Source: an uncultured Dysgonomonas sp.
GTDB taxonomy: Bacteria > Bacteroidota > Bacteroidia > Bacteroidales > Dysgonomonadaceae
Length of the DNA stretch: 7,345 bases
Direction of reading: 5' to 3'
NCBI GenBank assembly: GCA_945292135.1
Contig: CALYRA010000046.1
Span: 1 to 7,345 of the forward strand
A model generated the notes under the pieces. That model had not been told where the DNA came from. It did not search any database and saw only the letters and a list, made by a program, of their open reading frames with translations. Of this stretch, positions 1 through 6,236 are shown one piece after another. Positions within the stretch are counted from its first letter, which is position 1. Each line of letters starts with the position of its first letter. Position numbers and translations under genes: made by a program.

Positions 1-15
1 TCGTTTTTTGTTCAT
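1..15 (-). CDS. Possible start of a divergent gene leaving the left edge
   Basis: On the minus strand an ATG at 15-13 opens a frame reading Met-Asn-Lys-Lys-Arg before the window ends. A short basic start like this is typical of a signal peptide or lipoprotein leader, and the AT-rich stretch in front of it would suit a Bacteroidetes gene start. Only five codons are visible and I see no clear TAnnTTTG box upstream on that strand, so this may be chance. No function can be proposed. Confidence 0.2.
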
Positions 16-137
16 AATTATCTTTATCGATGAATAAGGAAAGCCTTGAAAACGGATAACAGTAAAAATGCGCTGAAAAAAGTTACATTCATTACGTTTG
101 CAACTTATATGGTTTCTGAAAGTATTTTGTTTATCTA

Positions 138-173
138 TTTGATGTTTTAAAGTGTTTTTTTTAATTATATTTG
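138..173 (+). promoter_or_regulatory. Candidate Bacteroidetes promoter for the secreted-protein gene
   Basis: TATATTTG at 166-173 matches the Bacteroidetes -7 consensus TAnnTTTG exactly. A TTTG at 138-141 could be the -33 element, but the 24-nt gap is a few bases longer than usual. The predicted transcript start near 180 leaves a leader of about 20 nt before the ATG at 202. It probably also drives galM, because no good box lies between the two genes. Confidence 0.45.
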
Positions 174-201
174 TTTTAATCATTCGACTTATCTGTTTAA
201 T

Positions 202-939
202 ATGAATCGCAAAATATATTTACCAATATTTTTATTTTTTTACTCTGCCTTATCAATATTTGCGACAGGTTCATCCACTTTATATAGTGACATAAGACCA
301 ATATCTATAAACGACAGAGCTGTGATATTATGCCATACCCGTTTTTCTAAAAATCCATCAGGAGGATTATTTGTCCCGGATGTTGAATATGGGTTTTGTA
401 TATCAGCGAATGATACTATTCTACAATTTATGACAAAAGTTGTTAGTATAGACAACTTAATTGAATACTCGCAATTAAACGATAAAGCTTATCAAAAATT
501 TGAGCAAGAAAGAAAAATCATGGATTCGATTTACGAAACGGATTTTAGTATCTCCGAAACATATAGAAAAGAATATCAATTACAACTCAAACAATTTGGA
601 TTTAACAAATCAAACGTACAACTATTTTACAAGGAAGATACGTTATTCGTTAAAGATTATCTTAAACAATTTGGTAATAAAAAAACATTTATTCAAAAAT
701 CATCAAATAATGGCGTCGCCGATGAAATTGTTAGCGCTAAAATTATAAGGACTTATGATTTTGGCGACATAATTATTTTTTACAATCAGGAGGTTGGCGG
801 ATGCGATGGTTCTGAATATGATATAGGAGCTTATTTCAAATATGAAAATAAGATAAGTGATTATGATGTTGGCTATGATTGCCAACATGTAAACGACGTT
901 TATTTCAAAAAAATAACAAATTATAATTCTATTATTTAA
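202..939 (+). CDS. Hypothetical secreted protein, family not recognised
   Basis: This 245-residue protein matches no family I recognise. Residues 1-21 look like a Sec signal peptide: a basic start (MNRK), a hydrophobic core rich in Phe, Leu and Ile, and a likely signal peptidase I site after Ala21 (IFA|TG). There is no lipobox Cys, so export to the periplasm or beyond is likelier than lipoprotein anchoring. The middle (about 85-160) is charged and probably helical. The C-terminal third, rich in Tyr, Asp and Gly, carries the segment GGCDGSEYD and a second Cys. The mature part has four cysteines (44, 66, 201, 227), an even number compatible with disulfides. The ATG at 202 fits the promoter about 30 nt upstream. 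The gene looks more AT-rich than the galM that follows 28 nt later. No link to sugar metabolism is visible beyond that proximity. Confidence 0.75.
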   Translation: MNRKIYLPIFLFFYSALSIFATGSSTLYSDIRPISINDRAVILCHTRFSKNPSGGLFVPDVEYGFCISANDTILQFMTKVVSIDNLIEYSQLNDKAYQKFEQERKIMDSIYETDFSISETYRKEYQLQLKQFGFNKSNVQLFYKEDTLFVKDYLKQFGNKKTFIQKSSNNGVADEIVSAKIIRTYDFGDIIIFYNQEVGGCDGSEYDIGAYFKYENKISDYDVGYDCQHVNDVYFKKITNYNSII

Positions 940-967
940 TACAGAAACTATATAAACATTTTGAGAT

Positions 968-2029
968 ATGACTAAATCAGGATTAAATCAGGCAGATTTT
1001 ATCGGTAAAGTCGAAGGAAAAGAGGTACAATTATATATCCTCACAAACAGCAATGGCGCTGAAGTTACCATTTTAAACTATGGAGCGAAGATTGTTTCAT
1101 TGATGGTTCCTGACAAAAATGGAAAGCTTACCGATATTGCCCAAGGGTTTTCAAGTTTAGAAGATTATTTAAATTGCGAAGAACCAACCCATGGAGCTGT
1201 TTGCGGAAGAGTAGCTAACCGAATAGCCAAAGGAAAATTTACGTTGGAAGGTAAAGAATATCAATTGGCTATTAATAATGGACTAAATAGCCTGCACGGC
1301 GGTTTAAAGGGATTTCATTTTGTAGTATGGGATGCTGAACAATTGGATAACCAAACAGTAGAGCTTACTTATCATGCAAAAGATGGAGAGGAAAACTATC
1401 CCGGCAATTTAACTGCTAAAGTCACATATCATTTGGGTGATAATAATGCTTTGGATATAAAATATGAAGCTGTTACCGATAAAACTACAATTGTAAATAT
1501 GACAAATCACACTTATTTTAATCTGTCAGGTGAGGCAGATCAAGATGCGATGGATCATGTAGTTGTAGTAGATGCAAAAGAATATCTTCCTACCGATGAA
1601 ACGGCTATACCATTAGGAGAACCGGCTTCTGTTGTAGGTACGCCGTTCGATTTCTTGTTTTTTCACTCTTTGTCGGAACGAATTAATAGTGATTTTAGCC
1701 AATTGCGTATAGGTAAAGGATACGATCATTGTTGGGTCTTGAATAAGAAAGAAGGAGAATATACCTTTGCGGTAGAATGCAGTTCGCCTAAAACAGGCAT
1801 TTGTATGACTATTTATACTACAGAACCCGGAGTTCAGATATATACAGCCAACTGGTTACCCGGAAAACAAGTAGGCAAAAATGGACATAAATACCCCGCG
1901 CGAAGTTCTGTCTGTTTCGAAACCCAGCATTATCCCGATTCTATCAATCATCCCGATTATCCAAACGTGATATTAAAACCCGGAGAAAAATTCGAAAGTA
2001 AAACTTCATTCATTTTCTCTGTCAAGTAA
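968..2029 (+). CDS. galM: Aldose 1-epimerase (galactose mutarotase)
   Basis: The 353-residue product interconverts the alpha and beta anomers of galactose or glucose, feeding the Leloir pathway. Its length is normal for the family (about 340-380). The family signatures are present in order: the substrate-binding Arg in NRI (Arg85), the first catalytic-site His in NSLHGG (His110), the general-acid His in TNHTYFNLSG (His181), an Asp in GYDHCW (Asp253), and the catalytic-base Glu in FETQHYPD (Glu318). There is no signal peptide, so this is a cytoplasmic form, unlike the lipoprotein mutarotases of some Bacteroides. The ATG at 968 is the first in-frame start after the upstream gene's stop, and no separate promoter is obvious in the 28-nt gap, so co-transcription with the secreted-protein gene is likely. 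No galK, galT or sugar transporter lies nearby, so substrate preference cannot be set from context. Confidence 0.95.
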   Translation: MTKSGLNQADFIGKVEGKEVQLYILTNSNGAEVTILNYGAKIVSLMVPDKNGKLTDIAQGFSSLEDYLNCEEPTHGAVCGRVANRIAKGKFTLEGKEYQLAINNGLNSLHGGLKGFHFVVWDAEQLDNQTVELTYHAKDGEENYPGNLTAKVTYHLGDNNALDIKYEAVTDKTTIVNMTNHTYFNLSGEADQDAMDHVVVVDAKEYLPTDETAIPLGEPASVVGTPFDFLFFHSLSERINSDFSQLRIGKGYDHCWVLNKKEGEYTFAVECSSPKTGICMTIYTTEPGVQIYTANWLPGKQVGKNGHKYPARSSVCFETQHYPDSINHPDYPNVILKPGEKFESKTSFIFSVK

Positions 2030-2032
2030 TTA

Positions 2033-2068
2033 TAAAAGATGAAGCCAATCTATTTTGATTGGCTTTTC
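2033..2068. terminator. Bidirectional intrinsic terminator between galM and coaA
   Basis: A perfect 9-bp stem (AAGCCAATC at 2042-2050, GATTGGCTT at 2057-2065) encloses a 6-nt loop. A T-rich tail follows on the plus strand, and a weaker T-containing tail follows on the minus strand. It sits between the stop codons of the convergent galM and coaA genes and can end transcripts from both sides. Confidence 0.85.
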
Positions 2069-2069
2069 T

Positions 2070-3008
2070 TTATTTTCTTAATCTAACTGAATTTACTCCA
2101 TGATTTTCTCCTTTGTGGAGAATCAGGCTTGCGCGTTCGCGAGTAGGGAGTATATTTTTCCTTAGATTTTTACGGTTAACCTCTCTCCAGATGCTATGCG
2201 CGACCTTTTCGGCTTCCTTTTCGGATAAAAGGGAATAGTTATAGAAATAAGATTTCTTATCGGCAAAAGCTCCTTTTCTGAATTTCATAAATCGCGAAAC
2301 ATACCATTTTTCCAGCAGGCATTCTTCCGCGTCTACATATATTGAGAAGTCAACATAGTCGGAAACAAATTTACGCGGTTTCTCTGACGGATAATCCATT
2401 CCGCTTTGTAATACGTTCAGACCTTCTAATATTAATATGTCGGGTAGTTGTATTAATGTTTCATCGCCGGGAATAATATCGTAGATCAGATGAGAATATT
2501 TTGGCGCTCGGACTTCAGGTTTCCCCGACTTTATATCAGTAACAAATTGCAAGAGACGCTTGATATCATAAGAAATCGGGAAACCCTTTTTTTGCATAAT
2601 TCCTTTTGACTCTAAAACAGCATTTGGATATAGAAAACCATCCGTAGTAACAAGCGAAACTCGGGTATGTTCTTTCCAGCGACTTAATAATGCTTGCAAA
2701 ACGCGCGCTGTCGTACTTTTCCCTACGGAGACGCTTCCCGCAATACCGATAATGAAGGGTATTTTTTGTTTTTGCAGATTCAAAAATTTCATAAGTACCG
2801 CCTGCCGACTATTACGGGCATTTACATAATAACTTAGTAACCGTGAAAGAGGCAAATAAATTTCTTCGACTTCTTGCATCGAAAGCTCATCGTCAATCCC
2901 TTTTAAGTTTTGGATTTCATCTTCAGTAAGAGTCAAAGGTTCAGAGTTACGAAGAGCAGCCCACTCATCGCGAGAAAAGGTCAAATAAGGGCTAAAGGAA
3001 TTTTCCAT
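2070..3008 (-). CDS. coaA: Type I pantothenate kinase
   Basis: The product phosphorylates pantothenate with ATP, the first and usually rate-controlling step of CoA synthesis, in the cytoplasm. At 312 residues it is close to the 316 of E. coli CoaA and matches what I remember of that protein end to end. The landmarks are the P-loop GSVSVGKS (91-98), TTDGFLYP with the catalytic Asp (Asp123), GFPISYD (142-148), [10 protein letters not shown] (168-177), [14 protein letters not shown] (194-207) and [13 protein letters not shown] near the C-terminus. Arg102 and His173 line up with E. coli Arg106 and His177, which are involved in CoA feedback inhibition, so inhibition by CoA is predicted. The ATG at 3008 gives the N-terminus expected for the family. 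The gene is monocistronic here, convergent with galM. Bacteroidetes more often carry the unrelated type III kinase CoaX, so this copy may have been acquired by transfer. Confidence 0.95.
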   Translation of the reverse strand: MENSFSPYLTFSRDEWAALRNSEPLTLTEDEIQNLKGIDDELSMQEVEEIYLPLSRLLSYYVNARNSRQAVLMKFLNLQKQKIPFIIGIAGSVSVGKSTTARVLQALLSRWKEHTRVSLVTTDGFLYPNAVLESKGIMQKKGFPISYDIKRLLQFVTDIKSGKPEVRAPKYSHLIYDIIPGDETLIQLPDILILEGLNVLQSGMDYPSEKPRKFVSDYVDFSIYVDAEECLLEKWYVSRFMKFRKGAFADKKSYFYNYSLLSEKEAEKVAHSIWREVNRKNLRKNILPTRERASLILHKGENHGVNSVRLRK

Positions 3009-3033
3009 CTAATAATGAATAACTTTTCGTGTG

Positions 3034-3066
3034 TAAAGATAGAAAATAAATCAAATCCGGTGTAAA
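3034..3066 (-). promoter_or_regulatory. Candidate coaA promoter
   Basis: Read on the minus strand, TATCTTTA (3041-3034) matches TAnnTTTG at all but the last base. A TTTA at 3066-3063 stands 21 nt upstream in the -33 position. The box lies 25 nt before the coaA ATG, a normal leader length for this phylum. The mismatches make this a moderate call. Confidence 0.35.
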
Positions 3067-3220
3067 GAATTAGTAAGAAGCGCAAATTGACCCTAAGTCT
3101 ATTATTTCTTCATATAAGGATCAGTCTTAAATATAGTTTTATATTATATTCTTGAATCAGACGTATATTACATATTTTTGTTTGGATAACAAAAGATGGT
3201 ACAATTACATAATATTATAT

Positions 3221-3228
3221 TAATTTTG
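3221..3228 (+). promoter_or_regulatory. Orphan TAnnTTTG promoter-like box
   Basis: TAATTTTG, followed by CA, fits the Bacteroidetes -7 element perfectly, but no TTTG lies at the normal -33 distance. The nearest ATG downstream (3257) opens only a 20-codon frame. It could be a distal sufB promoter giving a leader of roughly 290 nt, the promoter of a decayed gene or of a small RNA, or chance in AT-rich DNA. Confidence 0.3.
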
Positions 3229-3458
3229 CACTGTCAAACTCAGAACGTTGATAATCATGATGTTTGTGTCGATCAATGAAACTAAATCGCGCAATGTCTA
3301 TAGTTTAATAGAAGAATAATAAGATAAAAGTATAGCAAGAATCGCTAAATATCGTGAGATTTATTAGCATTGATAATAATTCTTTTATGTATAATAACGA
3401 TCTGTCTATAAAAGATGTAAAATATTTATATCTGTTCTCTAAATGGATAGAAACTGTT

Positions 3459-3466
3459 TATCTTTG
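3459..3466 (+). promoter_or_regulatory. sufB promoter, -7 element
   Basis: TATCTTTG matches TAnnTTTG exactly and lies 59 nt before the sufB ATG at 3526. No clear TTTG is present at -33 (the bases there read TTCT), so it may be a weak or activator-dependent promoter. The predicted transcript start near 3473 places the leader hairpin at 3484-3504 immediately downstream. Confidence 0.5.
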
Positions 3467-3483
3467 TATTTAACAATAATATG

Positions 3484-3504
3484 AATAGTCTGGATTAGAC
3501 TGTT
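3484..3504 (+). promoter_or_regulatory. Inverted repeat in the sufB leader (hairpin or operator)
   Basis: AATAGTCT (3484-3491) and AGACTGTT (3497-3504) pair over 8 positions, one of them G-T, around the 5-nt loop GGATT. The repeat lies just after the predicted transcript start and 21 nt before the sufB ATG. It could be a binding site for a repressor responding to iron or oxidative stress, or an RNA structure affecting translation. No T-run follows, so it is not a terminator. A five-codon frame (ATG 3481, stop 3496-3498) overlaps it. Confidence 0.4.
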
Positions 3505-3525
3505 TGTTTGATAAACCAACAAGTA

Positions 3526-4983
3526 ATGCAAGAAGATCAAAATAAAATTCTAGACGAGGTAACAAATGGTGAATATAAATATGGATTTGTTACTGACATA
3601 GATACTGAAATTATTCCGATAGGTTTGAATGAAGATGTTATACGTCTTATTTCGGCAAAAAAAAATGAGCCCGATTGGATGCTTGAGTTCCGATTGAAAG
3701 CTTACAGATATTGGACGGAAATGAAAATGCCTGATTGGGCGCATCTTAATATTCCTGAAATAGATTATCAATCTATCAGTTATTACGCCGCTCCAAAGAA
3801 GAAAGATGGACCTAAGAGCATGGATGAAATAGATCCTGAATTAATAAAAACTTTTGACAAGTTAGGAATACCACTCCAAGAACGGGAAATGTTAGCGGGC
3901 GTATCCTCGATGGCGGTTGATGCCGTTGTGGATAGCGTATCTGTTAAAACAACATTTAAGGAAACATTAAAAGAAAAAGGAATTATATTTTCTTCTTTTA
4001 GTGAAGCGGTACAAGAACATCCGGAATTGGTGAAAAAATACTTGGGAACGGTTGTCCCTCATCAAGATAACTTTTTTGCTGCTCTGAATTCTGCTATCTT
4101 TAGCGATGGATCATTTGTATATATCCCCAAAGGCGTGCGATGTCCGATGGAATTATCGACCTATTTTCGTATCAACGCTGCAAATACCGGACAATTTGAG
4201 CGTACATTGATAATTGCCGATGACGATTCGTATGTTAGTTATCTTGAAGGATGTACAGCGCCGATGCGTGATGAAAACCAATTACACGCGGCTATTGTCG
4301 AAATTATAGCTTTAGACCGTGCCGAAGTAAAATACTCCACTGTTCAAAATTGGTATCCCGGCGACAAAAATGGTAAAGGCGGTATATATAATTTTGTGAC
4401 CAAAAGGGGTATTTGTAAAGGAGTATCATCTAAAATATCTTGGACGCAAGTCGAAACAGGTTCAGCCGTTACGTGGAAGTATCCATCTTGTATTTTGGCA
4501 GGAGACCATTCGATTGGAGAATTTTATTCAGTTGCGGTAACTAATAATTTTCAGCAGGCGGATACCGGTACTAAAATGATACATATTGGTAAAAATACCA
4601 AAAGTAGAATAGTTTCGAAAGGTATATCAGCAGGTCAAAGCCAAAATTCTTACAGAGGATTGGTAAAAGTTGCGTCCAAAGCCGAAAATGCCCGAAACCA
4701 TTCGCAATGTGATAGTTTGTTACTGGGAGACAAATGTGGCGCGCATACCTTTCCTTATTCAGACATCGCTAATTCTACTGCGATAGTCGAACATGAGGCG
4801 ACAACTTCCAAAATAAGTGAAGATCAGGTTTTCTATTGTAATCAGCGCGGAATTGGAACAGAAGAAGCTGTTGGACTGATTGTCAATGGATATGCAAAAG
4901 AAGTTATGCAGAAGCTTCCAATGGAATTTGCGGTAGAAGCTCAAAAATTATTACAGATCAGCCTCGAAGGAAGTGTTGGTTAA
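3526..4983 (+). CDS. sufB: Fe-S cluster assembly scaffold protein SufB
   Basis: SufB acts with the ATPase SufC and with SufD in the cytoplasmic SUF complex, which builds Fe-S clusters from sulfur delivered by a SufS-type desulfurase. From the ATG at 3526 the protein has 485 residues, normal for the family, and follows Bacteroidales SufB throughout. Visible landmarks are GLNEDVVR-like GLNEDVIR and WLLEFRLKA-like WMLEFRLKA near the N-terminus, [45 protein letters not shown] (Cys243), [34 protein letters not shown] (Cys395, Cys404) and [10 protein letters not shown] (His423, Glu424). Cys243, Cys395 and His423/Glu424 correspond to E. coli Cys254, Cys405 and His433/Glu434, the residues tied to cluster formation, so the protein should be functional. 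A TTG at 3508 could extend it by six codons but is less likely than the ATG. sufC does not follow; a terminator does. Confidence 0.97.
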   Translation: MQEDQNKILDEVTNGEYKYGFVTDIDTEIIPIGLNEDVIRLISAKKNEPDWMLEFRLKAYRYWTEMKMPDWAHLNIPEIDYQSISYYAAPKKKDGPKSMDEIDPELIKTFDKLGIPLQEREMLAGVSSMAVDAVVDSVSVKTTFKETLKEKGIIFSSFSEAVQEHPELVKKYLGTVVPHQDNFFAALNSAIFSDGSFVYIPKGVRCPMELSTYFRINAANTGQFERTLIIADDDSYVSYLEGCTAPMRDENQLHAAIVEIIALDRAEVKYSTVQNWYPGDKNGKGGIYNFVTKRGICKGVSSKISWTQVETGSAVTWKYPSCILAGDHSIGEFYSVAVTNNFQQADTGTKMIHIGKNTKSRIVSKGISAGQSQNSYRGLVKVASKAENARNHSQCDSLLLGDKCGAHTFPYSDIANSTAIVEHEATTSKISEDQVFYCNQRGIGTEEAVGLIVNGYAKEVMQKLPMEFAVEAQKLLQISLEGSVG

Positions 4984-5013
4984 TTATTGGATAAAATAAA
5001 AAATAGCATATTG

Positions 5014-5044
5014 GCAGCAGAACTATTCTGCTGCTATTTTTTTT
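5014..5044 (+). terminator. Intrinsic terminator of sufB
   Basis: GCAGCAG (5014-5020) and CTGCTGC (5028-5034) form a perfect 7-bp G/C-containing stem with a 7-nt loop, followed by TA and a run of eight T at 5037-5044. It starts 30 nt after the sufB stop and should end the transcript there, making sufB monocistronic. Confidence 0.9.
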
Positions 5045-5354
5045 AAGATTGCTCGAAGCTGGGCAATATTTGAATGATAGGAGGATGAATGATTAAAGTT
5101 TTGTATTTGTGGGCAAAGGACAGATTAAAAAATATTGAGCCGGTATGAGATATATTGGATGCGATTTTAATTGATGATAAAATAGTTTTTGTAAAATACA
5201 AATTTCAATAATACAGATCCCCTAAGGTTTGTTATAAAACTTTACTAATTTTTGGGTAGAATAAATCAAATAACGACTAAAAAAATCATTTACTTGAACG
5301 ACTTGATTCAAATTTAGGTCTTAATTCAGATAAAAACATCTTTGGGGTTAAACA
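5045..5354. other. Gene-poor stretch with an interrupted small reading frame
   Basis: No intact gene was found between the sufB terminator and the terminator of the leftward TPR gene. A perfect Shine-Dalgarno-like AGGAGG (5079-5084) stands 4 nt before an ATG at 5089. The frame from that ATG runs 19 codons to a TGA at 5146-5148, then continues in phase for 20 more codons to a TAA at 5209-5211. The residues, including a 14-residue stretch DILDAILIDDKIVF after the TGA, look protein-like. An overlapping upstream frame (5041-5094) reads LRLLEAGQYLNDRR. This may be a degraded gene or mobile-element remnant, but I cannot assign a family. From 5212 to 5354 I see nothing. Confidence 0.35.
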
Positions 5355-5394
5355 AAGAAAAAGCCCTTAAAATTTACTTTAAGAGCTTTTTCTT
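5355..5394 (-). terminator. Terminator of the TPR gene
   Basis: Two 17-nt arms (5355-5371 and 5378-5394) are complementary except for one position that can form a G-U pair on the minus-strand RNA, with a 6-nt loop. On the minus strand the distal arm reads GGGC followed by TTTTTCTTT, giving the U-rich exit. It lies 27 nt past the TPR gene's stop. The plus strand also ends in a T-rich arm, so it may work both ways. Confidence 0.8.
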
Positions 5395-5421
5395 GATATA
5401 TAAGGTTTAGTTATTTTCTAT

Positions 5422-6135
5422 TTATTTGCTTTGTCCTTTCATGAGAGTAGCCTCTTCTATGTATTTATCGGCTTCGGCAGCTACCGGAGAATTGGCATAA
5501 TCATTCTTAATTGTTGTAAATAATTCAATGACTTTGTCATAGTCTCCGTTTTCGCGATATATGATAGCCGCTTTTTTGTATAGCATTGGAGTATGAATTA
5601 TATTATCTAATGATTTACCGGCTTTCATAAAGTAAGGGATAGCTTCCTTGCCTTTTCCTTGAGAAGCAAGACAGTCTCCAATTGAACCCTCAACTAAGTA
5701 AGAAACTAATTTGTCGCCGCTGTTGCTATATGATTTTAAATATTCCAAAGCTTTATCATATTTGCCTATATGCGCATAACAAATTCCTGCGTATGCTTTA
5801 GCTAAATTTCCTGTTTTTGTAGAACCGTATTCTTTAGCGATTTCTTCAAATCCGATATATCCGTTTGCGTCACCATATAATGCTAAAGAGTCGTTTCCGA
5901 TCTCAAAATATTGCTGACCTTTATAGATAGCTTTTTGAGCTTCTTATGTCTTAGGTCCTATATAAAAATTTTGGTACGCCATATAACCACAGGCAAAAAC
6001 CACACCAATACCGATAACAACTAATATTTTGTTAGTATATTTTTCTAAGAAACTTTCGGATTTAATGACTGCCTTGTCTATGCTTTCCCAGCCTTTTTCT
6101 TCACGAAGTTCTGCTTGTTTCTTTTTAGAAGACAT
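5422..6135 (-). pseudogene. Membrane-anchored TPR protein interrupted by an in-frame TAA
   Basis: The frame would encode 237 residues but is stopped by a TAA at codon 64 (5946-5944). Reading through, everything stays in phase. There is a charged N-terminus (MSSKKKQAELREEKGW), a single transmembrane helix at about 36-54, then TPR-type helices at roughly 112-136, 147-176 and 184-214 with motifs such as AYAGICYAHIGKYDKALEYL. Length and layout match the TPR protein that in Bacteroides lies beside ribH, as I recall, so both halves are one gene. Homologues probably act as periplasm-facing scaffolds; the exact role is unknown. The 63-residue product would keep only the anchor. The next in-frame start after the stop is a TTG at 5748, deep inside the repeats, so the rest is unlikely to be made. 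No second lesion is visible, so the change is recent, a sequencing error, or suppressed. A good promoter and a terminator flank it; no ribH follows. Confidence 0.8.
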
Positions 6136-6187
6136 GTTTATATATTAAATTATGTTTTTATACAATACTCCAACTTAAATTGAGCGA

Positions 6188-6195
6188 CAAAAATA
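6188..6195 (-). promoter_or_regulatory. Promoter of the TPR gene, -7 element
   Basis: On the minus strand TATTTTTG (6195-6188) matches TAnnTTTG exactly. A partial -33 element (TTTC, 6219-6216) stands 20 nt upstream. The box lies 52 nt before the ATG at 6135. It shows that the TPR gene has its own promoter rather than depending on the peptidase gene behind it. Confidence 0.5.
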
Positions 6196-6236
6196 GCTGT
6201 TTTCTCTTTATAAAGGAAATCTTAACTCCTTTTTTT

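Larger units (their letters stand above)
3009..3525. other. Long intergenic region between coaA and sufB
   Basis: About 500 nt of AT-rich sequence separates the divergent coaA and sufB genes. It holds the coaA promoter candidate, an orphan TAnnTTTG box at 3221-3228, the sufB promoter and a leader hairpin, each listed separately. Frames here stay short. The plus-strand frame 3257-3319 (20 codons from ATG) ends in two consecutive TAA codons, then runs on in phase for 14 more codons; it could be the eroded start of a lost gene, but no family is recognisable. No tRNA-like cloverleaf or repeat array is visible. Confidence 0.6.

Noticed and set aside
240..455. Minus-strand frame of 71 codons inside the secreted-protein gene
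   Set aside because: It is antisense to a gene with a clear signal peptide and promoter, and its translation resembles no protein.
3196..3279. A 27-codon plus-strand frame
   Set aside because: It runs across the TAATTTTG box and shows no family features, so it is more likely non-coding.
3387..3473. A 28-codon plus-strand frame upstream of sufB
   Set aside because: It overlaps the sufB -7 box and has no promoter or recognisable motif of its own; probably chance in AT-rich DNA.
3508..3525. TTG at 3508 as the sufB start
   Set aside because: The six extra residues are not part of the SufB N-terminus, and an ATG at 3526 gives the usual family length.
5422..5748. A separate 108-residue TPR gene starting at a TTG
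   Set aside because: The same frame continues upstream without a break to the TAA at 5944-5946 and then into the N-terminal anchor; the TTG is only an internal Leu codon of the longer gene.
5089..5946. A variant genetic code that reads stops as sense codons
   Set aside because: The two interrupted frames use different stops (TGA and TAA), while intact genes in the window end properly with TAA or TGA; local gene decay explains it better.
5944..6135. An independent 63-residue single-pass membrane protein
   Set aside because: The sequence matches only the N-terminal anchor of the larger TPR protein, and its remaining part follows in phase directly after the stop.
6206..6232. A terminator between the M64 peptidase and TPR genes
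   Set aside because: Only a weak 6-bp stem with a 9-nt loop is possible on the minus strand and no T-run follows.
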